Origin: an uncultured Chitinophagaceae bacterium
GTDB taxonomy: Bacteria > Bacteroidota > Bacteroidia > Chitinophagales > Chitinophagaceae
Length of the DNA stretch: 64,000 bases
Assembly (NCBI GenBank): GCA_937900675.1
Contig: CALCEA010000164.1
Span: 26,554-90,553, forward strand
Direction: 5' to 3'
Part shown: positions 17,345 to 25,016 of the stretch, piece by piece
Layout: each line of letters opens with the position of its first letter
Position numbering within the stretch: the first letter of the stretch is position 1
Notes under the pieces: model-generated
Told to the model about the DNA's origin: nothing
The model's input: the letters and a program-made list of their open reading frames with translations, nothing else
The model's database searches: none
Made by a program: the position numbers and the translations under genes

Positions 17345-17527
17345 ATGAAAAAGATTAAAATTACTCAAGTAAAAAGCGGCATTGACAGATCTGAGCGTCA
17401 AAAACAAACTTTGATTGCATTAGGTTTGAAGAAATTAAATGCTTCAAGAGAAGTAGAGGCAACTCCACAGATCTTAGGTATGATCAATAAAGTAAACCAC
17501 TTGGTAAAAGTAGAAGAAGTAGCTTAA
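17345..17527 (+). CDS. rpmD: 50S ribosomal protein L30
   Basis: 60 aa, standard short form. KKIKITQVKSGIDRSERQKQ, then LGLKKLNASREVE and a short C-terminus. L30 is non-essential or absent in some bacteria but is kept here in the canonical rpsE-rpmD-rplO order. Its 61-nt downstream spacer holds a GC-rich hairpin. Confidence 0.96.
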   Translation: MKKIKITQVKSGIDRSERQKQTLIALGLKKLNASREVEATPQILGMINKVNHLVKVEEVA

Positions 17528-17556
17528 TTGCTGCTTTCTTCATTATTAATAAGCGA

Positions 17557-17569
17557 GGGGAGATTCCCC
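17557..17569 (+). promoter_or_regulatory. Hairpin between rpmD and rplO
   Basis: GGGGA-GAT-TCCCC, with a possible outer CTTTC (17533-17537)/GAAAG (17570-17574) pair. Ends 20 nt before rplO. Not followed by T's. Confidence 0.35.
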
Positions 17570-17588
17570 GAAAGTTAAAATCAATAAC

Positions 17589-18035
17589 ATGAAATTACAC
17601 AATTTAAAACCTGCAGAAGGTTCAGTACACAAAGCAATTAGAATTGGTAGAGGTGAAGCATCTGGTAAAGGTGGTACATCTACAAAAGGTAACAAAGGTG
17701 GTCAGTCTCGTGCTGGTTATAAAAGCAAAATGGCTCACGAAGGTGGTCAGATGCCAATTCAAAGAAGAATCCCTAAGCGTGGATTTAAGAACATCAACCG
17801 TGTTGAGTATGTAGTATTCAACTTAGGTCAATTAGACCAATTAATCGAGAAATACGGTTTCACAGAAATCACTCCAGAGAATTTATACATGAACAGTTTG
17901 ATAAGCCGCACTGATTTAGTGAAGATCTTAGCAACTGGCGAATTGAAAACAAAGATCAATTTCAGAGTAAACAAAGCGAGCAAGAAGGCACAAGACGCCA
18001 TTATCGCAGCGGGTGGCACTATTGAAATTATCTAA
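17589..18035 (+). CDS. rplO: 50S ribosomal protein L15
   Basis: 148 aa. Late assembly protein reaching through domain II of 23S rRNA. MKLHNLKPAEGSVHKAIRIG, the Gly-rich GRGEASGKGGTSTKGNKGGQ and GGQMPIQRRIPKRGFKN are diagnostic. Precedes secY as usual, with a 78-nt spacer that includes a terminator-like hairpin. Confidence 0.98.
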   Translation: MKLHNLKPAEGSVHKAIRIGRGEASGKGGTSTKGNKGGQSRAGYKSKMAHEGGQMPIQRRIPKRGFKNINRVEYVVFNLGQLDQLIEKYGFTEITPENLYMNSLISRTDLVKILATGELKTKINFRVNKASKKAQDAIIAAGGTIEII

Positions 18036-18052
18036 AAATATTTTTGTATATT

Positions 18053-18075
18053 GAGTCGCATTACAAAAGCGACTC
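18053..18075 (+). terminator. Weak terminator or attenuator between rplO and secY
   Basis: GAGTCGC/GCGACTC 7-bp stem with a 9-nt loop, followed by TTTATATT. An overlapping AAGTCGACT at about 18087-18095 could form a competing structure. It may reduce secY transcription relative to the ribosomal genes. Confidence 0.45.
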
Positions 18076-18113
18076 TTTATATTAAAAGTCGACTGTACAT
18101 TAACTAAATTCTG

Positions 18114-19460
18114 ATGAAAAAATTAATAGACACATTAAAAAATATCTGGGCTATCGATGAGCTAAAGAGTAAAATCTTAGTAACATTAGCGTTGGTATTA
18201 ACTTATAGAATTGGTGCACAAATCACTTTACCTGGTATCAATCCTTTAGCTATTGAAGCTGCTCAAAAAGCAGGTAAGAGCAATGGGTTGTTAGGTATCT
18301 TTGATATGTTCGCAGGTGGTGCCTTCTCTCAAGCATCTATTTTGGCTTTAGGTATCATGCCATATATCTCTGCTTCTATCTTCATGCAATTGATGACCAT
18401 CTTAGTTCCTCAATTACAAAAGATTCAAAAAGAAGGAGAGAGCGGAAGAAACAAAATCAATCAATGGACTCGTTATTTGACAGTAATTGTAACTGCTTTC
18501 CAAGCAGGTGCATATGTTGCTTATTTAAATAGTCCTGGTTATGCAGATGCTTTAATCCCTGCATACAAACCATATTTCTGGTTCTCTACTGTAATCACTT
18601 TAACTGCAGGTACATTATTTGTAATGTGGTTAGGTGAGAAGATTCAAGATAAGGGATTAGGTAATGGTACTTCTATCATCATCATGGTAGGTATCTTAGC
18701 TCGTCTTCCACAATCTATCATTTTAGAATTCGGTTCTAAAAGCCAAAAAGGCGGTGGTGGATTATTGATCTTCTTAATTGAAGTAGCTATTTTAGTAACA
18801 ATCATTATGGGCTTAATCGTATTGGTTCAAGGTGTTCGTAAGATCCCTGTAACTTATGCTAAGCAAGTAATTGGTGGTGCTCAAGTAGGTGGTGCTCGTC
18901 AGTTCTTACCTGTTAAAGTAAACAGTGCTGGTGTAATGCCAATCATCTTTGCGCAAGCAATCATGTTCTTGCCAACATTGGTTTCTTTCACCAATATTGA
19001 TTCTGCTCAAGGTATTGTTAGAATATTCAATGATCATAGTAATGTTTGGTACATGGTGATCTATTCAGTGATGGTTATTGGATTTACATTCTTATACACT
19101 GCATTGATCTTTAACCCTAAGCAAATCTCTGAAGATTTAAAACGCAATAACGGATTTGTACCTGGTGTTAAGCCTGGTCAACCAACTACAGATTATATTG
19201 GTGCTGTAATGGATAGAATTACTTTACCTGGTGCAATTTTATTAGCATTAGTAGGTATCCTTCCAGGTTTCGCACAAAAATTAGGTGTAACACAAGGTTT
19301 CAGTACATTCTTTGGTGGTACATCATTGTTAATCATGGTAGGGGTAATTTTAGATACCTTACAACAAATTGAGACTTACTTATTAATGCGTCAATACGAT
19401 GGTTTAATGAGCTCTGGTCGTGTTCAAGGTAGACAAGGAATTGTTAATTCAACAATATAG
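18114..19460 (+). CDS. secY: Preprotein translocase subunit SecY
   Basis: 448 aa, the channel-forming subunit of SecYEG in the inner membrane. Ten transmembrane segments are inferable, from LVTLALVLTYRIGAQ to the last near SLLIMVGVILDTL. Conserved cytosolic motifs include GIMPYISASIFMQL, LQKIQKEGESGRNKINQWTRY and the C-terminal LLMRQYDGLMSSGR. Ends the S10-spc transcript at a strong terminator (19481-19515). Confidence 0.98.
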   Translation: MKKLIDTLKNIWAIDELKSKILVTLALVLTYRIGAQITLPGINPLAIEAAQKAGKSNGLLGIFDMFAGGAFSQASILALGIMPYISASIFMQLMTILVPQLQKIQKEGESGRNKINQWTRYLTVIVTAFQAGAYVAYLNSPGYADALIPAYKPYFWFSTVITLTAGTLFVMWLGEKIQDKGLGNGTSIIIMVGILARLPQSIILEFGSKSQKGGGGLLIFLIEVAILVTIIMGLIVLVQGVRKIPVTYAKQVIGGAQVGGARQFLPVKVNSAGVMPIIFAQAIMFLPTLVSFTNIDSAQGIVRIFNDHSNVWYMVIYSVMVIGFTFLYTALIFNPKQISEDLKRNNGFVPGVKPGQPTTDYIGAVMDRITLPGAILLALVGILPGFAQKLGVTQGFSTFFGGTSLLIMVGVILDTLQQIETYLLMRQYDGLMSSGRVQGRQGIVNSTI

Positions 19461-19480
19461 TTTTTAAAATATTTATATTT

Positions 19481-19515
19481 ACAAACCTGTCCCAAAAAGG
19501 CAGGTTTGTTTTTTT
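19481..19515 (+). terminator. Rho-independent terminator after secY
   Basis: ACAAACCTG (19481-19489) pairs with CAGGTTTGT (19501-19509) around an 11-nt loop, followed by T6. Ends the ribosomal operon and separates map from it. Confidence 0.85.
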
Positions 19516-19539
19516 AGTTTAACATAGAAAGTTTTTTAT

Positions 19540-20343
19540 ATGATTCATATTAAAACAGAGGAGCAGGTTGGATTAATGCAAGAAGCTGCATTGTTAGTGA
19601 GTAAGACTTTGACGGAAGTGGCCAAGATCTTAAAGCCAGGTATGACTACATTGGACATTGATCAGTTTTGCATGAACTATGTTAAGGATCATAAAGCAAC
19701 TTTATCTTTTTACAATTATCATGGTTATCCGCATCATATTTGTGCTTCTGTAAATGATGTAGTGGTGCATGGATTCCCTAATAAAACTGCATTAAAAGAA
19801 GGGGATATTGTTTCAATAGATTTAGGAGTAATTTTAAATGGATGGCATGGAGATCATGCATATACTTTTATTTTAGGTGAAGCTGCACCTGATGCTATAC
19901 AATTGGTTAAAGTAACCAAAGAGTCTTTGTATAAAGGCATTGAGAAAGCGATTGTAAATAATAGAGTAGGAGATATTGGTTATGCAATTCAAGAGCATAC
20001 AGAAAAATTACATGGATATGGTGTGGTTAGAGAATTAGTGGGACATGGATTAGGAAAAGAATTACATGAAGATCCACAAGTACCTAATTATGGTAAGAGA
20101 GGTACTGGATTAAAGATGAAAGAAAATTTAGTATTGGCTATTGAGCCCATGATTAATTTGGGTACGCATAAGGTATTCACAGACGAAGACGGATGGACAG
20201 TGAAAACACAGGACGGAAAAGTATCTGTACACTTTGAACATGATGTTTGTGTAAAAGCTGGTCAAGCTTTGATTTTATCTGATTTCTCTATTATTGAAGC
20301 GGCAGAAAAAGCGAATAGTAATTTAAATAGTTCATACTATTAA
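19540..20343 (+). CDS. map: Type I methionine aminopeptidase
   Basis: 267 aa, M24A fold. Removes the initiator Met from nascent proteins. Metal ligands are visible in context: SIDLGVILNGWHGDHAYTF supplies the two Asp, GHGLGKELHEDP the His, IEPMINLG and VHFEHDV the two Glu. It follows secY as in most Bacteroidota but sits behind a terminator. infA, rpmJ, rpsM, rpsK, rpsD, rpoA and rplQ, which usually come next, are absent. A flavoprotein follows 9 nt downstream instead. No clear promoter box is visible in the 24 nt after the terminator. Confidence 0.96.
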   Translation: MIHIKTEEQVGLMQEAALLVSKTLTEVAKILKPGMTTLDIDQFCMNYVKDHKATLSFYNYHGYPHHICASVNDVVVHGFPNKTALKEGDIVSIDLGVILNGWHGDHAYTFILGEAAPDAIQLVKVTKESLYKGIEKAIVNNRVGDIGYAIQEHTEKLHGYGVVRELVGHGLGKELHEDPQVPNYGKRGTGLKMKENLVLAIEPMINLGTHKVFTDEDGWTVKTQDGKVSVHFEHDVCVKAGQALILSDFSIIEAAEKANSNLNSSYY

Positions 20344-20352
20344 TCCACTGCT

Positions 20353-21579
20353 ATGCAGCCTACTAAAGCCATCATTATTGGAGGGGGAGCAGCAGGTTTC
20401 TTTTGCGCCATTCGATTAGCAGAATTACATCCTGATTGGGATATACAAATACTTGAAAAATCTAATAAGGTTTTATCCAAAGTGAAAGTGAGTGGTGGTG
20501 GGCGTTGTAATGTAACGCATGCTTGTCCTGATGTAGAAAATTTATTACAAAAATATCCAAGGGGTACAAGGTTTTTGAAAAAAGCATTTTATCAATTTGC
20601 TACAAAAGAAACCATACAATGGTTTGCTCATAATGGTGTTAGCTTACACACAGAGAAAGATGGTAGAATGTTTCCTACCACTAATAATTCAGAGACCATT
20701 ATACAATGCTTCTTAAAAAAGATTGATCAGTATAAAATAAAATTAAGATTACAGGCAGATGTTGTAGATGTTACGAAAGAAAAAGATTTTATAATTCGAT
20801 TGGCCAACGGTGAGCAATTGCATGCAACTACCATCTGTGTTGCAACAGGCGGAATGTTAAAAGCAGATAAACTTCAATGGTTAGAGAAATTAGGAAACGA
20901 TATTGTTGCACCAGTGCCATCCTTATTTACTTTTAATGTAGCCGAAAAAAATATCACTACATTAATGGGCGTAGCAGTAGACAATGCAAGTATACAATGG
21001 AAAGGCAATAAGCATGTTGAGCAAGGCCCTTTATTAATTACACATTGGGGTATTAGTGGACCAGCTGCCATTAAATTATCTGCATGGTGTGCAAGAGAAA
21101 TGGCATTAGAAAATTATGAAGGAGCTATTCAAATTAATTGGGTGCCCACTTACAATGCACAAAGTTTAAAAATGGAGTGGTTGAATTTTAGAACCGATTT
21201 AGGTAAAAGAGAAATAGGCAATAAAAATCCTTTTGCATTACCACAGAGACTTTGGCAATATCTTTTACAAGAAGCAAAAATTTTACCCAATACAAAATGG
21301 GCAGATGTAAAAAGTGCAGAGCAAAATGTATTGATACAATTACTTACCACTTACACATTAACCATCAAAGGGAAAACAACTTTTAAAGAAGAGTTTGTTA
21401 CTTGTGGGGGAGTGGATTTGAGTGGTATTAATGCTGCGCATATGGAAAGTAAAACCTGCCCAGGATTGCATTTTGCAGGTGAAATGATGGATGTGGATGG
21501 CATCACAGGGGGCTTCAATTTTCAGCATGCTTGGACCTCTGGCTGGCTGGCGGCCAATCATATGGCAGAATTAGGCTAA
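20353..21579 (+). CDS. BaiN/RdsA-type NAD(P)/FAD-dependent oxidoreductase
   Basis: 408 aa flavoprotein of the HI0933/YhiN family. The FAD-binding IIGGGAAGFFCAIRLAE lies at residues 8-24. SGGGRCNVTH near residue 47 and the C-terminal GEMMDVDGITGGFNFQHAW are family signatures. Members include a bile-acid reductase, but most have no known substrate and I infer none here. It starts 9 nt after map and is probably cotranscribed with it. Standard family length; no membrane segment beyond the hydrophobic nucleotide-binding strand. Cytoplasmic. Confidence 0.85.
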   Translation: MQPTKAIIIGGGAAGFFCAIRLAELHPDWDIQILEKSNKVLSKVKVSGGGRCNVTHACPDVENLLQKYPRGTRFLKKAFYQFATKETIQWFAHNGVSLHTEKDGRMFPTTNNSETIIQCFLKKIDQYKIKLRLQADVVDVTKEKDFIIRLANGEQLHATTICVATGGMLKADKLQWLEKLGNDIVAPVPSLFTFNVAEKNITTLMGVAVDNASIQWKGNKHVEQGPLLITHWGISGPAAIKLSAWCAREMALENYEGAIQINWVPTYNAQSLKMEWLNFRTDLGKREIGNKNPFALPQRLWQYLLQEAKILPNTKWADVKSAEQNVLIQLLTTYTLTIKGKTTFKEEFVTCGGVDLSGINAAHMESKTCPGLHFAGEMMDVDGITGGFNFQHAWTSGWLAANHMAELG

Positions 21580-21672
21580 TGCCTACAATTTTACAATTGA
21601 AAATCAAATAGTTACAAATTTTCTCGGCTAATTTTTTAGCCATAAAATAGGCCCTAATTTGGGCTTTTTTGG

Positions 21673-21680
21673 TACCTTTG
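21673..21680 (+). promoter_or_regulatory. -7 box TACCTTTG, rpsA promoter
   Basis: Exact TAnnTTTG match 29 nt before the rpsA ATG at 21710, followed by GC-rich CCCTCCGG. No good TTTG at 19-nt spacing. Its position rules out the longer TTG-initiated reading frame from 21659. Confidence 0.65.
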
Positions 21681-21709
21681 CCCTCCGGTTTAAAAACGCC
21701 GGTTATTTT

Positions 21710-23584
21710 ATGAAAATATTTTTCAAAACCTTAAACGCAGACGCTCAGGAATTAGCTGGTGGCAACACTACTAATGCAGCTGCGACAAAAACTGCCCCTG
21801 AAGTACAAACTGCTCACGATGATTTTGACTGGAGCGTTGACAAAAGAAACGTAAGTCATTATGCTGAAGCAGAAAGAGCAAAGTATGATAAAGTGTATGA
21901 TAACACTTTCGTACAAATCAATGATGGCGAAATCATGAATGGTTTGGTTGTTGCTTTAACTAAAACAGATGTTGTTGTAAACATTGGTTTTAAAAGTGAT
22001 GGCTTAGTATCATTGAATGAATTCCGTGACACCAATGGTGTTAAGACTGGTGATACAGTTGAAGTAATGGTAGTAGAAAAAGAAGACCGTGATGGTAATC
22101 TTCACTTAAGCCGTAAGTCTGCTCGTATCTTCCGTGCTTGGGAAAGAATTATGGAAGTACACAAAACTGGTGAAGTAGTAACTGGTTTAGTAACTAGCAA
22201 AACAAAAGGTGGTTTGATCGTTGATGTATTTGGTATGGAAACATTCTTACCAGGTTCTCAAATCGATGTGAAGCCTGTAACTGATTACGATCAATTCGTA
22301 GGTAAAACTATGGAGTTCAAAGTTGTTAAGATTAACGAAACAATTAAGAACGCGGTTGTATCACATAAAGCATTAATTGAAAGCGATATCGAAGCACAAC
22401 GTGCAGAGATCATGAGTAAATTAGAGAAAGGCCAAGTATTAGAAGGTGTTGTTAAAAACATCACTGATTTTGGTGCATTCATGGACTTAGGTGGATTAGA
22501 TGGTTTATTATACATCACTGATATTTCTTGGGGTAGAATTTCTCACCCTAGTGAAGTGGTGAAGATGGATCAAAAGATTCAAGTTGTTGTATTAGACTTT
22601 GATGATGACAAGAAGCGTATCAGCTTAGGTTTAAAACAATTGACTCCACATCCTTGGGATGTATTACCTGGCGATTTAGCAGAAGGTAGTGTAGTAAAAG
22701 GTAAAGTAGTAAACATTGAAGACTACGGTGCTTTCTTAGAAATTCAACCAGGTGTTGAAGGTTTAGTACACGTTTCTGAAATCACTTGGGCTAATACACC
22801 AATCAACGCTAAAGAATTCTTCAAATTAGGAGATGAGCATGAAGCGAAAGTGGTAACATTAGATAAAGATGCGCGTAAGATGAGCTTGAGCATTAAACAA
22901 ATGACACAAGATCCTTGGAACGCAATCGAAAATAAATTCCCAGAAAACAGCAAGCACAAAGGTTTAGTGAAGAACATCACTCCTTACGGTGTATTTGTTG
23001 AATTAGAATCTGGAATTGGTGGAATGATTCACATCAGCGATTTAAGCTGGTTGAAGCGTTTCAATCACCCATCTGAGTATGTAAAAGTTGGAGATAACAT
23101 TGATATCATCATCTTGAACATCGACAAAGAAAACAGAAAATTACAATTAGGTCATAAGCAATTAGAAGAAGATCCTTGGAATGCATTAGAAGAAACTTTT
23201 GCAATCGGATCAATTCATGATGGTACAATCGTTCGTAAAGACGATAAAGGTGCTATCGTACAAATGCCTCATGGCTTAGAAGGTTTTGCTCCTAACCGTC
23301 ACTTAGCAAAAGAAGATGGTAAGCAAGTTCAAGCAGAAGAAACTGCTCCATTCATGGTGATCGAATTTGATCGTAATGAAAAGAGAATTGTTGTTTCTCA
23401 TGCAAGAATCTGGGAACAAAATATTGTAGAAGAAAAAGAAGCCGCTAAGAAAGAAGCGAAAGCTGATTCTGAGAAGACTAAAAAAGCAGTAAAAACTATT
23501 CAAGCTAAAGTAGAAAAATCTACTTTGGGTGATTTAGGTGCTTTAGCAGAAATCAAGGCTAAATTAGACGAAAACAACGGTTAA
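21710..23584 (+). CDS. rpsA: 30S ribosomal protein S1
   Basis: 624 aa from the ATG at 21710. S1 brings mRNA to the 30S subunit, important in a lineage with few Shine-Dalgarno sequences. Multiple S1 OB-fold repeats are visible, with recurring GxVxxxxxxGxxVxLxxGxxGLxHxSD patterns (e.g. ITDFGAFMDLGGLDGLLYITD, IEDYGAFLEIQPGVEGLVHVSE). About six repeats span residues 60-540, followed by an Ala/Lys/Glu-rich tail. The in-frame TTG at 21659 would add 17 residues but overlaps the promoter box. Monocistronic: own promoter and two downstream terminators. Confidence 0.96.
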   Translation: MKIFFKTLNADAQELAGGNTTNAAATKTAPEVQTAHDDFDWSVDKRNVSHYAEAERAKYDKVYDNTFVQINDGEIMNGLVVALTKTDVVVNIGFKSDGLVSLNEFRDTNGVKTGDTVEVMVVEKEDRDGNLHLSRKSARIFRAWERIMEVHKTGEVVTGLVTSKTKGGLIVDVFGMETFLPGSQIDVKPVTDYDQFVGKTMEFKVVKINETIKNAVVSHKALIESDIEAQRAEIMSKLEKGQVLEGVVKNITDFGAFMDLGGLDGLLYITDISWGRISHPSEVVKMDQKIQVVVLDFDDDKKRISLGLKQLTPHPWDVLPGDLAEGSVVKGKVVNIEDYGAFLEIQPGVEGLVHVSEITWANTPINAKEFFKLGDEHEAKVVTLDKDARKMSLSIKQMTQDPWNAIENKFPENSKHKGLVKNITPYGVFVELESGIGGMIHISDLSWLKRFNHPSEYVKVGDNIDIIILNIDKENRKLQLGHKQLEEDPWNALEETFAIGSIHDGTIVRKDDKGAIVQMPHGLEGFAPNRHLAKEDGKQVQAEETAPFMVIEFDRNEKRIVVSHARIWEQNIVEEKEAAKKEAKADSEKTKKAVKTIQAKVEKSTLGDLGALAEIKAKLDENNG

Positions 23585-23605
23585 TAACCTGTTTTACAAT
23601 AGTCC

Positions 23606-23640
23606 AAAGCCCCGCCTAACCGCGGGGCTTTTTGTTTTCT
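23606..23640 (+). terminator. rpsA terminator 1
   Basis: AAAGCCCCGC/GCGGGGCTTT 10-bp stem with a 6-nt loop and a T-rich tail (TTGTTTTCT). Confidence 0.85.
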
Positions 23641-23690
23641 ACACCTTTTTATAAAAATTAAAGGTTTGAAAACAAACTTTTATGATTTTT

Positions 23691-23727
23691 AAGCCCCGCT
23701 TTTTAGCGGGGCTTTGGTATTTTTGGG
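23691..23727 (+). terminator. rpsA terminator 2
   Basis: AAGCCCCGCT/AGCGGGGCTT stem with a TTTT loop, then TGGTATTTTT. Its stem core repeats that of terminator 1, 85 nt upstream. A small GTTTG/CAAAC hairpin lies between them (about 23663-23678). The spacer 23585-23806 has no other content apart from the bamD -7 box. Confidence 0.75.
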
Positions 23728-23789
23728 GATTTCTTAACTTAAAGCCCTTTATTCGCAATCTTTTTAGGCCTAAATTGCTGAATATTAGT

Positions 23790-23797
23790 TAATTTTG
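23790..23797 (+). promoter_or_regulatory. -7 box TAATTTTG, bamD promoter
   Basis: TAnnTTTG match ending 9 nt before the bamD ATG, followed by CCTCCC. The predicted start site would give a leader of only a few nucleotides. Confidence 0.55.
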
Positions 23798-23806
23798 CCT
23801 CCCTGT

Positions 23807-24601
23807 ATGAATAGAATTATAGTAGTATTTATTGTTATTTTAAGCCTGGGTTCTTGTACTTCAAAGTTTCAAAAAGTGATGAAGAATAAGGATACAGATT
23901 ATAAAATTAAAATGGCGGAAGAGTACTATAAGCAAAAGAAGTACGTAAACGCACAACAGCTCTTTGAATCTGTCATCAATTTTGTAAAGGGAACACCTCG
24001 TTACGAAGAATTGTATTTGATGTATGCGAATTCTTATTATTACGATAAGGATTATGAAAATGCTGAAAACCTTTTCAAAACATTTATCGAATACTTTCCT
24101 AATAGTACAAAAACAGAAGAAGTAGAATATTTAAGAGCGTATACTTATTTTTTAAGATCTCCTAAAGCAGAGTTGGATCAAACAACAACCAATAGAACGA
24201 TTCAGTTAATGCAAAGTTTTATTGATGCGCATCCAACTAGCCCAAGAGTTAAAGCTGCAACAGAAACGATAGATGCATGTAGAGCAAAGTTAGAATTGAA
24301 AGATTACAAAACAGCTACATTGTATTTTGATTTGGCTTTATATCGCGCTGCTGCTATCTCTTATGGTTTATTGTCAGATGGATATCCTGATTCAAAAGAT
24401 GCAGATAAATATAAATTATTGACTTTAAAGTCTTACTATAAATTCGCAGAAAACAGCTTTGTAGAAAAGCAAAAAGAGCGTTTTGATAAAGTGATTGAAG
24501 AGTACAATGATTTCGTGGATAGATTTAGTGATAGTCCGTTATTACCGGAAGCAAAGAAGATTAAAACACAAACTGATAATATTTTAAAAAATATAAAATG
24601 A
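23807..24601 (+). CDS. bamD: Outer-membrane assembly lipoprotein BamD
   Basis: 264 aa from the ATG at 23807 (a TTG 12 nt upstream lies inside the -7 box). The lipobox SLGSC puts the lipidated Cys at residue 17. TPR units follow: AEEYYKQKKYVNAQQLFESV, then LMYANSYYYDKDYENAENLF and further repeats to the C-terminus. BamD scaffolds the BAM complex that inserts beta-barrels, such as the SusC and barrel proteins later in this window. Its stop overlaps the rpoZ start (ATGA at 24598-24601). Confidence 0.92.
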   Translation: MNRIIVVFIVILSLGSCTSKFQKVMKNKDTDYKIKMAEEYYKQKKYVNAQQLFESVINFVKGTPRYEELYLMYANSYYYDKDYENAENLFKTFIEYFPNSTKTEEVEYLRAYTYFLRSPKAELDQTTTNRTIQLMQSFIDAHPTSPRVKAATETIDACRAKLELKDYKTATLYFDLALYRAAAISYGLLSDGYPDSKDADKYKLLTLKSYYKFAENSFVEKQKERFDKVIEEYNDFVDRFSDSPLLPEAKKIKTQTDNILKNIK

Positions 24602-24942
24602 GCAAATTAAGAAGACATATGGGTGCTAATACACCTGCAGTTGTTGAGACTAAAAGTTTAAAAGCTTTAAAAGCTAAAACTGGTAATTTATACGAGTCTA
24701 TTGCTATTATCGCTCGAAGAGCTAATCAAATCAACATTTCTATTAGAGAAGAATTACACTCTAAATTAGAAGAGTTCGCAAGTCATACAGATAGCTTAGA
24801 AGAGATCCATGAGAACAAAGAGCAAATCGAAATCTCTAAAGCTTATGAGCGTATGCCAAACCCAGCTATCTTAGCTACTGCGGAATTTATAGATGATAAG
24901 ATCTATCACCGTAAGAATGAAGAAACAGATCTTTTCCGTTAA
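24598..24942 (+). CDS. rpoZ: RNA polymerase omega-like subunit (Rpb6 family)
   Basis: 114 aa. Small polymerase subunit that stabilises beta-prime. The pattern NLYESIAIIARRANQINISIREEL near residues 31-54 and the acidic C-terminus with NPAILATAEF match the Bacteroidota omega-like family. The start overlaps the bamD stop by 4 nt (ATGA), indicating an operon. In many relatives coaBC comes next; here a terminator follows 18 nt after the stop, then the PorD-type gene. Confidence 0.85.
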   Translation: MSKLRRHMGANTPAVVETKSLKALKAKTGNLYESIAIIARRANQINISIREELHSKLEEFASHTDSLEEIHENKEQIEISKAYERMPNPAILATAEFIDDKIYHRKNEETDLFR

Positions 24943-24960
24943 TTCGGTTATGAATAAATT

Positions 24961-24990
24961 AAAAACGTCCCGATTTATCGGGACGTTTTT
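24961..24990. terminator. Strong terminator after rpoZ
   Basis: A perfect 14-bp stem (AAAAACGTCCCGAT / ATCGGGACGTTTTT) with a 2-nt spacer; usable on either strand. Ends bamD-rpoZ. Confidence 0.9.
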
Positions 24991-25016
24991 GTATTTTAGA
25001 AGTACAAATCAATTCT

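Noticed and set aside
21659..21709. TTG-initiated N-terminal extension of S1 (17 residues)
   Set aside because: It contains the TACCTTTG promoter box at 21673-21680 and unconserved sequence; the ATG at 21710 fits better.
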